Program-made: the position numbers and the translations under genes
Part shown: in pieces, positions 25,001 through 36,463 of the stretch
Layout of the letters: every line of letters starts with the position of its first letter
Position numbering within the stretch: the stretch's first letter is position 1
Notes under the pieces: model-generated
Database searches by the model: none
Seen by the model: only the letters and a program-made list of their open reading frames with translations
Told to the model about the DNA's origin: nothing
Source of the DNA: Motacilla alba alba
Lineage: Eukaryota; Chordata; Aves; Passeriformes; Motacillidae
Length of the DNA: 64,000 nucleotides
Reading direction: 5' to 3'
NCBI RefSeq assembly: GCF_015832195.1
Contig: NC_052016.1
Location: forward strand, 82,435,047 to 82,499,046

Positions 25001-28000
25001 TCTTCATCCAGCCTTAGTCCTAGCTAGACTCATCCTTTCTTTGTCTGTGACTGGATGACACTTAGATCATATCTAAGTGCAATTGTGCATCACATCCAGT
25101 ACAGTTTTTTATCATGCAGTGCACCCAAGCTGCTGTCAGGAGTAGGCAACTTGAGTTTCCCTCCTGTTAGTCATTCCTGAGGGATAGCCAATCTCATGGG
25201 CCAAAGCTCCACCCCAGAACTGATCGAGCCAGCTAGGGACTGGTAGGGCAAGTGTTCCCTGGGGGAGCCTAAGACACCCTCTGGTCTCAAGTGCTGAAAG
25301 CAATTCTCAGTTGAAGAAATTATGCCAGTGTTGTTGCCTTCTGCTGGCTAAATAGCATATAACATGGAGGATCTGAATAACTTCCTTGGAATAATAGTAT
25401 TTCCAAATAGTCATGTTTCAGCTGGCGTAACATAAACATAAATGTAAGAAATGCTGTAGGGGGAATATCTATTATTATGCCAGATGCTATCCTTGAGGAA
25501 AAGTATCCAGAAGACAGAAGTTACCCTCAGTCAGAGGGGTCTAGTTATTTCCCTGAATCTTGGACATGCAAACATCATCTGTCTATTACATAAGTTAAAT
25601 ATGAGTAATATGAGATTTAAATGCTTCGGTTTTTGTTTTGAGAAAGGTCAAAGGGTTTGGCAACTAAACACTGAAAATGGAAAAAATCTGTAGTTATTAT
25701 GTATATATCATTTTCAGGACCTTTTTTAGGGTGTTTTTTCCACACTCTTTTAATACTGTGCTCACTTTAATTCTGCATTTGACTGATTTAGTGTTTTTTA
25801 ACTGTGTTGTGCTTGTGTCTTCTGTGTGACATCCAGCAGTACGTGAACATTTCCCAACTTCCCAAAGCAACTTCCACTTTAAACATATTTCATGAACTTT
25901 GAAGTTATTTTACAAAAGTTCTTTTATGTTTTGTCTTTGATTTTCAAAGCAAGCTGCTTTTTGTTTATTTAATTGTTCTGCAAGGGTTTTTTCCTTCATT
26001 TCTTTTACGCTCTAATGAGGCATCCCCCTTCCTTTTTTATCTTTTTCCTTTTTTTTTTTTTAATTGGAGAATTAATAGACTGGCAAAAGGATCACAAGTA
26101 CTCATTTTATACATTTTCTAAAAAGCTTTGTGATTCTGATTACTAATTGTCCTGGGAGTGTTCTCTGCTTTTTTGGAACCTCATTTGCAGGGTACCAAGA
26201 AACTAGCAATCTCAGCACAAATAAAATAAGTTACTAGATCATTGAAAATGCTTTCATTTGGGCTTCATCTGTTATGTGTCGCATATTTCTAGTGATCTGC
26301 TGAGTAACTTGCACCTCATTCAAAAGGAACTGAAGAGGCTGCACATTTTGCTGGACTGCTCATTTCTTTGTGAGCCTCTGCCACTCTCACTGAACAGCAT
26401 TAATGACATTCTGGCTGGGGATTTGAATTTATCCTTGACAAATATTTTTCACTGAGAAGATATTTATAGGCTGCTTGAAACTTGCTAAACATATCTATTT
26501 AGAAGAGAAGAGCTACGTTCCTAAGTCTAGCAGCCTAAGATAACTCATATACTTCCTGAATCAATGTTTTGGATAAAGAGGATGGGCTCCAGCATTCACT
26601 GTCAGTCAGATATGGAAACAAAGCAGATGTCAGACAACACTCTGCATTTAGCCTAGCAGTTTGAGGTAGCTATCTTGCTTTTAGCAAAATAAAATATAAA
26701 TTCATAAATGGAATTGAAAAAAGGAAATGAACCTAAGAGTAGCCCTGCGTGCACACATATACATTTATTCCTAGGTTTCCATAGATTATATAAAATAAAT
26801 CTTACTGTGCATATTAACGAGGGAACTCATTTTTCTTTTTCATTTGCCCAGCCGTGTAATTTTGAAAAACAACAATGTTATACATTATTAAATATATTGC
26901 AGACACAAGCATCTGAGTGAATGGTCAAAATATTGCAATATGGTGAGATTGTTTCAGGAAATATATATTCAGGTAAATTCTTCCAGATAATAGTGTATAA
27001 ACTATTGTGACTTTAATATACGGCATTAGTGTACCTGAAAATATTACAGTTTAGGTTGAGTCAGCTTCTGTTAAAAGACATTTGTGGTACAAAAATAAAA
27101 CATAAATCCATGCTGTATGCTTTTGGATTTTTTCACCCATTTTGTAGCAAAATAAAAATCACAATATTTTATTTGTGGGTTTTTAAATTTTTAATTATAA
27201 GACAAATAAGGATACAAGTTCTAGTATTAATGCAAGTAAGAAAAAGTAATGTGATGATATGTGGAGAGTAAACGCCTAACAACCAAATAAACATGGTCAT
27301 TTCTCATGAATATATACCTGAGGGCTGGGACATTCTGTGAAGGTCTGTCTACATTCTGTGAAGATAAATCAGAAGAAAATCCAAAGCAACCAGTAACTAA
27401 TGCCTTCATACCACTGTACTACAGAGACTTCACTTGGGACTGCAGTCACATTAGGTTCTTAGATAGGCAGTGAAGAAAGAAAAGGCAATGTTGCCTAAAA
27501 ATGCCTCTTTTATGGCATCCTAATTTGCACTGTTGAGGTCTTTGCTACTTCCCATTAACTATAAATGAAGCCATGGGCGACTACATTCCTGCCTTAGGGA
27601 TTTATGTTATGTGCCACAAATAGGTGAAATGAATCAGATCAAAGCACTCAAGTACATGGAACTGGTGGTGTGTTTTGAGACATCTGAGAACACGATGTAT
27701 ATAGAGCACTTACGCATCACTTTTGGGAATCCCAAAAGCAGACAGGGAAGCAGCTCAGCCCATGCAGTCATACAAGATTTTGGCAAGTGCATGAGAGTAA
27801 GAGAGAGGCCGGGGGGTAAGATGAAAGCATCAAAAGAGTGATTTTATCCAGTGAGCATTGCAATGCCAGAGCTAGTATTAAAATGGTGGAATTGACCTTA
27901 AAAAGAGAGAAAGAAAAGTAAATATCAAAATGCTGCAGAATGTGGCTGAGCATCCAAGGAAATCTTTAGTATGTTTACTTCACTCAATTGTGAAGTCAGA

Positions 28001-28898
28001 AGAAGTTACAAATTTGGAGAGGACATGCAGTCTGCATTGAGAGAAGGCCAGAAGCAATACAGCAACAGAAAGATCTCCTTTGTAACTTCGGTCAGGAAGA
28101 GGATGAAGGGAGCCTTCACGATGCCAGAAGTGACTAGCAAGGGATTTTCAGCTCTAACCTTTTAGCCCTGTTCTTAGTGGTTAGGAAATGTAAATAGCAA
28201 GGACAGCTCTCCAAGTCCCACACTGAGGAAATTATACCCAGGATTCATCTTTCTACATGAGTGGTATATTTATGGAAATATTTGGTTTATCAGTACAATT
28301 TGAATACTACATTGTGTAAATCAATTAGTCAAAAAGCATTACTTGAAATATAACAGACCTACTTCAATATCATATATTTGTTTTGAATTACCAGCTCTAG
28401 GATACAATGCGTAATCAAGGATACTCTGAGTGGATTCATCTTGAGATTGTGAAGAGTTAACTCCCTCTGTAGACTTTGGACATGATTTCTTGGTTCATTT
28501 TCCTAGTATTGATTGGTATTTGTTTTTTGTGCTTTCAGAAATTTTGCTGTTTGCATTAAAGCAGGCAATATTTTCCCCTCCCTGCATCGCCCACACTCCC
28601 TCACCTTTACTCCCAGCAAAAGACTGATTAAGAGAACACTCTTTATATGGAACATTGGTCAAAATCTTCAGCCTTTAGAGAGTTATCCTCAGGAAAACAA
28701 GTAGAATACATAAAAATGTTCTGCCATCAAATACATGAATCAACACTAAACCTGTTAATTTTTTTTAAGTTCTGAGTCCACTCTTTGCCAACCTCTATTT
28801 CAAATATGAACATAGGAAACAATAATCTTTTGGAAGAGTTGGTTTTCTGCTAAATGCATTCATTCAACTGAATCCCAGACATATGCACTGTCAGTAGC
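22073..28898. other. Non-coding AT-rich stretch, no gene seen
   Basis: The first 900 bases (to about 22.95 kb) and 25.1-25.35 kb are somewhat richer in GC but carry no sequence I can assign. The remainder is AT-rich, with short conflicting open frames only. Confidence 0.55.
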
Positions 28899-28926
28899 AA
28901 GAATCTTGTACCCAAACAAGATTCTT
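28899..28926. repeat. Perfect 11-bp hairpin
   Basis: aagaatcttgt at 28899-28909 and its exact complement at 28916-28926 are separated by six bases (acccaa). No U-tract follows it, and no transcript is evident, so a function as a terminator is not suggested. Confidence 0.6.
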
Positions 28927-30750
28927 TTCACTTTTGCTGGAAGCTTCAGACATCAGATATTTTAGAACTGCACCTAAAAAGCTGTTCTCCATTTCCGTTG
29001 GCATGGTCCTTTGCTTTTGCTGTTGCTACTTCCAAGGACAGTACACAAGGTCTTCATGGGTGTCTTGGACTCCCAAGAATCAGGGATCAGGACTGAGCCC
29101 TGGTAGCCCCCAGGCTATGGACAGAGGTCCCAAGGGTGGCTTGGCGTTCTCAAAGACTCAGTGCCCACTTTCACTGCCAAGAACATCCTTACTCTTCACA
29201 GCGCTTCCCAGTGTGGCCATACACTTCTCAAAATCTGTGTGATTCCATTCAGCCACCCTTCACCATTGGCCACTCATTTGAGCTCTGCACCTGGTCTGCT
29301 ACCACAGACTTGTACTTTGTTCCCAAGAAGAGCAGAAAAAAAGCTTATTTGGCCTTTGTGTTGGAGAAAGCAAAACTAAATTTTTTCTTGTGGTGCTGAA
29401 AAAAACTTTTTACTGATTTTGAAACTAAAAGTAATTGATCTGAATGTTGAGTAATCACTTCAGTGTTTGGTTTAAAATAAACAGTTTTCATCAGACTAGA
29501 CACAAGAGTAAAGGATGAAAGGTTTGAAAAAAGAGCTCATCTTGATTGAACAGAACATCTATAATTTATAAAACATTTGTCTAGACCGGTTAAAGCCCTT
29601 TCTTGGGTGTTTCAGATGCCATTTCACTGTTAATTGATAAATAAAAAGTGCCAAATTTTCCAAAAGTTTATTTTTTTATTTAAAAGTATGTAAACAGTCT
29701 TCCCTGGAAGCTTTGGGAAAACCTCATTACACTGTGAACAATTTGTTGGAGCAAAAATACTATGTCTCTGAAGGAAAGTCACAGCTTCCAAAATATATCT
29801 ATGGTCTCACTTTTACAATATCCTACATTAATGATCTTCATTAATAATTTTATACAATCTGACCAAACAGTTCTTTGAAAGGTTGTGCTAGTGAGGAAGG
29901 GATATTCTGGGACATAAATCCAAAGAAATCAATAGAAAAATGGCAAATAATTTCAAAGGGGTAAACATTTCCTCTTAGAAGTCAGTGTAAAATCCATCTT
30001 TTGAAGGTTTTATTCCTTATTTTATGGGAGGAAGTATCAATTCCTTAGACAGACAGAGTTCTCTGTTATCTCAAAATTTTTCTGTGATTTTGAGACACAC
30101 ATAAAAAAAGCTGAAAATTCTAGTAGAGTAGGAGAACTAGCAATGAAACAATGATGGATCAAGTCTCAGAAAATTAAGCCAAATTCAGCTAACAGAAGCT
30201 CTGAACTGTTCTGGAGAGGTTTTTCTGTGTAATTTGGAACAGGAGTCAAACTTCAATTGTGCAGCATCCTCACTGCTGGCAACATTTGAGACAATCCACC
30301 TGGCATCTTTCTGCCTACAAGGAGATTAAATCTGCTTTTTAAATGGAACACCATATCCATCACTCTGTTACTCTGAACTTTTCTTGAGTGAGGAAGTTTT
30401 ACCATGGTATTAATCTATCTGGATATCAAGACATGTCATTGCCAATAAACTGGTGTCCTTGCGCTATAAGTTTACTTTGCTGACTAACATTCTTTAGTGT
30501 TGGCATATATAGAGAAAACTAACAAGTTCAATTATAACATCTTTTATCTTTTCCAATCTTTTTCTATTGATCATCATCTATAAACCCTTCACTTTATTCT
30601 TCTTCCTTATGAGATGTTGTTTCAAAAGAATTTATTTCCAGTAAGCTTAAAATTATATGGGTGAAAATAGTACAACTTCAGAGACTGAGAGCTTCTGGAG
30701 GTATAATGCTTATTTTATACTGCATTCTTGGAGCATGTCTATATCATATT
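28927..30750. other. Non-coding stretch with a slightly GC-richer part
   Basis: 28930-29400 has open frames of 72-102 codons in several overlapping plus frames and a higher GC content. None resembles a known protein and none stands out from the others, so no gene is called. The rest is AT-rich and featureless. Confidence 0.5.
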
Positions 30751-31281
30751 TATAGAATCATAGAACCAAGTAGTTCAAATTGAAAGAAATTATTAAAGAT
30801 CACCTAATTCAATCCTTCCTTGCCATGGAGAGGGACATCTTTCAGTAGATAAGGTTATGCAAACCCTCATCCACCATGGCCTTGAATGCTTCCAGAGATG
30901 GAGCATCCACAACTTCTCTGGGCAACCTGTTGCAGCTTTTTACCATCCTCATCCTAAAAAAAAAAATCTCATCCTTATGTGCAATTTAAATCTACCCTCT
31001 TTCAGCTTAAACCCATATCCTCTTGTCCTACCACTACACACCCTTACAAAAAGTCCCTTCCCATCTTTCTTTTTAGTTTCTTTTAGCTATTGGAAGGCTA
31101 CTCTAAGGTCTCTGTGGAGGCTTCTCTAGCTGAGGCTGAACAACCCCAACTGTCTCAGCCTGTCTGCACAGAAGATGTATTCCAGCCCTCTGGCTCCTTT
31201 GTGTGGCCCTTCTAGGAAATCATTCAAATGGCTCTATGGCTTTCTTCTACTGAGGAGCCCAGGACTGGATGCAGTTAGTAT
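30751..31281 (-). mobile_element. CR1 LINE, 5'-truncated 3' end
   Basis: The plus strand starts with tagaatcatagaa, the complement of the CR1 3' terminal octamer repeat. It continues through wording typical of the avian CR1 3' end, such as gcatccacaacttctctggg and ggctgaacaaccccaact, up to about 31281. The element therefore lies on the minus strand with its 3' end at 30751 and its 5' end truncated on the right. About 530 bp survive, covering the 3' UTR and the C-terminal coding part. Stops and small indels break the frame; a remnant reads RLRQLGLFSLS. The copy is moderately diverged. Confidence 0.93.
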
Positions 31282-34200
31282 TTAAGTTTAAAAAAAAAAA
31301 CACATTACTTTTAGTTCAGCTGCATTGCCTGTGTCTTGTGTGACTCAGTTAGCTATTTTGGTAAGGATATTGAATTATGGGGTAGACTGTTCAATGCTCT
31401 GTCTTGAAATATGATCTGGACACAACTGTACTGCACCATCTGGCTTTGCAAATTTAAGCCTGGTTTTAAAAACTGTTGCCAAAACCACCACGTGGTGCTA
31501 TATAGTGCCACAGCTTCACTGTTTTTCTGCTATGGAACTTGCTGTCCCTGACTATAGAGCAGGAAGGCAATAGGCTTGCCTGCAATCTTTAGAGGTGAAT
31601 CAGGCTTCTGCGGAAGGAATGCACAGAAGTACCTGACCACTGAGTGGATGGATCTGGTTTCAGATCCTTATGCAGATTTCAGAGATTTTCCAGTTTCTGA
31701 AGTGTCAGAAATAGAGCAAGGACTTGGATGGGAGAAGAAACCACTAGGGAAAACTCCTCACTTTCTCAAAAAGCTTTTCAGAAAAAATTGAAGTGGTTCT
31801 CAATGATTATTTCAAAGTTATACTGTCAAATGCTTACAGCTGTTGCAGCTGAGCAGTGAGATCCTAACAAGGATAAAATGAGAGCATTCTCCATTTTCTT
31901 GTTAACAGGAAAACTGAACAGTACAAAGTAAATCTATATCTCTAGCTCATTTTTATTTTCTTATTCTTTTTTTTTAATTTGAATCAAGAATAGTTTTTTA
32001 TAGTAATTCTCCATTTTTTATTGAGTATATATTTGTCTGTACCAGTGAGAAGATTAAAAACCACCCCCACATCATTAAATGAATGCCTATAGGAGTCACC
32101 ACCCTATGATGTGTGAATGCTGAGCTGCAAAATGCATCCCATGAGCAGCAGAAAAATACATTCTTTCAGGTACTTTTGCCCCTATTACTCACTTTGTTCA
32201 GATTCATGTTTCTTCCACTGTGAGACTGGGCTTCCTGGGGCAGGTATTGAAATATTCCTTGCAAAGCATCAGGAAGCCATTCATTGAAAATTAAGTGAAA
32301 GGAGCATTTTTCCTTTCTTTTGAGATCAGTTTTACTTATGAGGAAACAAACAGAGAAGTATCTCTGTTCTTTAATCAAAAAAACAACTATATTTCTGTGT
32401 TTGCCAACTCTTAAATAGAAACAGATTGAAAACAAGAATAAAAACTAATCTGGTATTCTCACATGTTTTCTTCAACAGTGTCAAAAAAAAAGAAGCCATT
32501 CATTTTGGTATTTTTACCAGCATAGCTCTCAATATTTTTCTAAAATGTTGCTTATATTTAGTGTGCAGCTTGTCACATTTTTCATTACTGCAGAGGCAAG
32601 CCTATCCTCTATTAAAAGCGTGGGAAATCCTGTGGTATCAGTTAAGAGAGGTTATCACCAGTTGCAAACTGCAACATTTTCGTCCTGTTTTGTTGTGGCA
32701 GGTTTCCTCAGAAAGCTTTTTGAAAGCATTAAATTCTTATTTGGACATACTTAGGCAGTAGGTAAGGAGTTTTACCGCACCTGCCAATATCCTTTTCCTG
32801 TCTGTACAGTATTTGAAACTCTATCAGAATAGGGTAGGACACAGCTCTGGTAAGAGGCAGGTGACTTGAGCAGAGTTGGAGATGTGGGAAAATGCACCAC
32901 TGGCACTGCTGAGGGTCAGCTCATTGTAGCATATGCAACTGGGAATGTAGTGCCAGGCTATATTCATATGTCCTTCCATCCCTATCGAAGAAAGATGGAA
33001 AAGGCCTGGGAATCAAGGGAATAATCACCAGGCACTTATCAGGCTCCATTCTTTCTGCCCCTTATTTTAATCCAACAGCAAATAGCTTCCTTGTTCCTTT
33101 CCTATGCCAAAGTTTGAGCAGGGAAAAAAAAAAAAAAGCCCCAGCAGTCTCTCTGAAGCATAGCTGCACTGGTAATGACTTAGTTTTACTCACTACCTGT
33201 GGCCCTGCTCAGAGTCACCACCTAACTTTACAGCATCTTTTGTGTGTTCCTAAAGATTATGGGTTTTTTGGTTCTTTTAAGCAAAATGAATTGCAAAGCA
33301 GCTCTCCTTCCTTTGTCACTACTCCCTGTGGTGGAAAAATAGTTAAGCAAAAGCCTGAAGCACTGTCCTTCCTGCTCTTTCTTCCAGCTGCTTCTGAGTA
33401 CTAACAAGCATTTCAGCTAATGGATATCGAGTGCTATGACGTATGATATCTTTGAATCTTCAGAAATATTAATGTAGCTGGGGAAAATGGCACATAGGGC
33501 CTCACCACCAACAACATATGACATTGCACTCTATGAGAAAATCATTTGGGATCTACAAGGAAGTTGTTTCAGACCTTTAGTCAAAGATTCTGCAGTTAAA
33601 TGATTTTATGAGAAGTCTATCTTCTTTATTTTTACTTTTCTTTGTGTGCCTCTAATATAAGTGGAGTTTATCCCTGTATGCTGATATCAACATAGTGTCA
33701 GTAGGAATTATTGGTTGTCTTTAGTTTCAGCACTCTGCATACCAAAAATTTTTCACTCTAAGAAAAGCACAGCTTATCAGTTGTATGACACTGCATTTGC
33801 CTTTGTTTAATTTCAGATGGTTAAAGTGAATTAAAGTGGTGTCAGAAGTCTCTACTGCTAAACTGTTTTTAATTTGAAAAAACAAGCAGTAGTTTCTTAT
33901 AATCTTTACCATAGCTAATAATAGTGAAATTTAGGCTTCAATTAAATACCTTGAGAAAGCATAAATTTTCAGAAATACTAAACTCTACCACTCTATAATT
34001 GGTAACAATATAGATATGGACAGAAACTGGAACTCTCCAGTTAAACATCTATTACATTTTAATGCATTCTGTGGATAGAGGGAGAGTGGTGTTGCTGTAC
34101 CACTTTATTTTAGAAGGATTTTGGAAGTTATCACATGATCGTTTTATAAACAAGCAGTGGAAATACTGTCCAGATTAAACAACTGTAATATGGATATGAA

Positions 34201-34549
34201 ATTAGAGGGAAACTATTTTAGGAAAGAATTAACTGTGACTCTTTTTCAGAGTGAAAAAATGTTTGTTGTGGTATCGTAAAAGTCTGTCCAAGGCTCTGCA
34301 ATATTTTTCACTTGTGATAGTGGAATAAATAATATCTTTATTGAATGTTGTTGAATTAGATGCTATGAAGCTCTAGGTGTGCAAATACTTTGGAAAATAG
34401 GATTTAAACAAAAAAAAAAAAAAAACAAAAAAAAAAAAACACCAAAAAACAAAACAATTTATCTCTTTTAGTAATGTGCCTAAGTAAAATATAAGTCAGC
34501 AGGAGGAAAGGATTCTATGGTGGCAGGAAAATCCTGTGATACAAATGCA
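31282..34549. other. Non-coding AT-rich stretch with an A-rich tract
   Basis: It contains one candidate terminal exon (31593-31791, listed separately) and the simple repeat A16-C-A13 at 34410-34439. No other transposon or gene sequence is recognised. Confidence 0.5.
31593..31791 (+). other. Weak candidate terminal coding exon
   Basis: After an acceptor-like tgcctgcaatctttag the plus strand is open for 65 codons to a TGA at 31789-31791, while a stop closes the same frame just upstream of the presumed intron boundary. The translation is aromatic and charged (for example WMDLVSDPYADFRDFPVSE) and ends in a basic tail, KKLFRKN. It would be entered in phase 2 (one base completes a split codon). 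No canonical AATAAA follows within 600 bases; the first I see is near 32435. I do not recognise the protein. The call rests only on open-frame length, composition and a moderate acceptor. Confidence 0.2.
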
Positions 34550-34650
34550 GACCAACCAGGAAAGAATGTGTTTCACAGAAAAAGACCTGAGGATTATTAG
34601 GGACTACAAAGTGAACATTTGCCAACATTTAATGTGGTATTGTGAAGAAA
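34550..34650 (+). mobile_element. Short old CR1 fragment, sense strand
   Basis: The plus strand encodes TEKDLRIIRDYKVN followed by ICQ, which aligns with the CR1 reverse-transcriptase segment of the form AEKDLGVLVD-(x)2-LNMSQQ. This is the same protein segment that copy B at 45.3-46.1 kb carries on the opposite strand. The match is about 100 bases and fades on both sides. It is the only CR1 piece here in plus orientation. Confidence 0.6.
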
Positions 34651-35889
34651 TAACTTCTCTGTTGGGACATACAATCCACAAAGCCTCACAAACTTTTTCA
34701 AAATAGCTTTCCCTTTCTTTACTTCCCTTCCAATTATTTACTACAAGCAGTGATCCAAGGAAACAAAATAACTCCAATTGGAAGGAAGCTGTAGTTGAAC
34801 CTTCTGCTCAGAGTCTTTGCCTTACCAGCCTCCAGGTAAGGTGTGACCCTTTAGTCTAGTCATCCAGATACTTTTTTTATTAACCTGGATTTTCACTATT
34901 CTGAACCCATTGAGATGCAATGTTAGGAATGGACACAAGCCAGATGGCCTTGGGAAGACTGGGAACCAACAAGCTCTAGAAATTAGGACCTAAGGCAAAA
35001 AAAATTTAAATATTTGGGTTGTAGAGTCAGAGAAGGAAAGCCTGGAAATTGCTGTAATAACAGCCTTCCCAATGCGTTATGGTTGCCCACAGAGGAATTG
35101 TAACTAAATTAGTGTAATCAAATTCAAAGGCCTTCTAGAAAACGAAGGTGACTTCCAACTCCCTGCCTCCTTCCTCCCCACCCCACCCCCACAAGGTATG
35201 TCAATAGATTTATTTTTCACACTTTTACTTTCATAAATTTCATTTATTCAACATGCAGTAATTCTCTAAGTGGTCTGTTCAGCATTGCTTGTGTGCAAAA
35301 GAAAACAGGATACAAGTCTTTGTGCTGTCTTTGTTTTTCTCTATTTGGTGGCAACAAACCATTTTTTTTGACAGATCTTTCATGCATTGTAGGAGTCAAC
35401 AGCTGGATGGTCATTTTTCCTAGAACCTTGCTTAACTCAGCTTCTCTGATTCTTAGGCCACTTTGCTGCTCATTGTATATTTTCTCTTTATTGGTACTCC
35501 AAGTTTTTCTGGTGGGCTAAAAGGAAGAGGACTGATATATATGATATGCTGTAAGCTTATTGGCATCCTCCTGGAGATTGTATGTAGGTTCCTTACTGAT
35601 GAGACATCTGTTATCAGTACAGGCCACTCTTACCACTCTGGGATGTGCAGTTTCTTTTTCAAAAACATATTTCCATACTTCATTCACAACCACCTCCAGA
35701 TTTTTCTTCAAAAAATCTTTACAACAGGTAATAATAAAGTTGCTTTTATGCTCACTGTGAATAGGGCAAGAACTGATGGGCTTTAAGGTACAGCAGGAAC
35801 AATTAAACTAAACATCAGGAAGAATCCCAAAACTTTCTAAAAAGGCAGCCTTAGTCTAGACTGCTAGTTAGGTTGCATAACTCTATCAC
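34651..35889. other. Non-coding stretch, no gene seen
   Basis: A C-rich run at about 35175-35190 (ccccaccccaccccc) gives a G-rich minus strand. A donor-like and acceptor-like pair frames 34751-34835, but without further support. Plus-strand open frames of 75 and 107 codons near 35.3-35.8 kb have no recognisable product. Confidence 0.5.
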
Positions 35890-36463
35890 TGCAGGTTATG
35901 AAAACCAGTAGGTGTTGACCTTGGCTAGAAGTTAAAGCCTTCCTACAATTGCTCACTCACTCATCTTGCATTGGGATAAAGGAAAGAGTCAGACAGGTAA
36001 AACTGAGAATAACTTGTGAGTTTAATGAGGGAACTAAAATGAATGGGGGAGTCAGGGGGACCTCAAAAACCAGCAAGTGATGCAAAGGCAATCATTCACC
36101 ACCTCCCACCAGCAGACTGATGTCCATTTGGTCTCTTGAGCAATAGCTACTTCAGGAATAGTCCCTGCCCTACACCCATCATGTTTTATTGGTGAACACA
36201 ATACCCCGATGCGTGGGAAATCCCTTTGGTCAGTTGGGCTCAGCTGACCCAGCTGTGTCCCCTGCCAACCTCTTGCCCACTGTTAGCCCACTCACTGCTG
36301 GGGACAGTGAGAAACAGGGAAGGCATCAACCCATGCAGACACTGATCAGCAATATCTAAAACACTGGGGTGTGATCAACACTGTTTCGATCATGAATCCA
36401 AATCACAACAACATAGAGGCTGCCATGAAGTAAGCTACCTTTATCTCAGACATATCCAGCACA
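35890..36463 (-). mobile_element. Solo LTR of an endogenous retrovirus
   Basis: The segment begins TG (35890) and ends CA (36463) and is flanked on both sides by the same four bases, tcac. Read on the minus strand it follows the avian LTR family whose 5' end begins TGTCCTGG, at the same length over the terminal 45 bases. Internal wording also matches, for example ggtcagttgggctcagctga, cagctgtgtcccctgccaac and atcaacactgttt. No coding sequence or primer-binding site adjoins it, so recombination between LTRs removed the provirus body. It is diverged and carries indels. I do not assert the family name. A 4-bp duplication fits gammaretrovirus-like elements better than ERVL or ERVK. Confidence 0.85.

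Noticed and set aside
26293..26455. Open 53-codon segment after an acceptor-like ttctag, with leucine-rich helical translation, ending in TGA
   Set aside because: The acceptor is weak and there is no partner exon or poly-A signal. It conflicts as a terminal exon with other candidates. Length is within chance for this amount of sequence.
34751..34835. 85-base open segment between an acceptor-like caagcag and a cag/gtaagg donor
   Set aside because: The donor lies in a small inverted sequence (ccttacc...ggtaagg), which may explain both signals. There is no further support.
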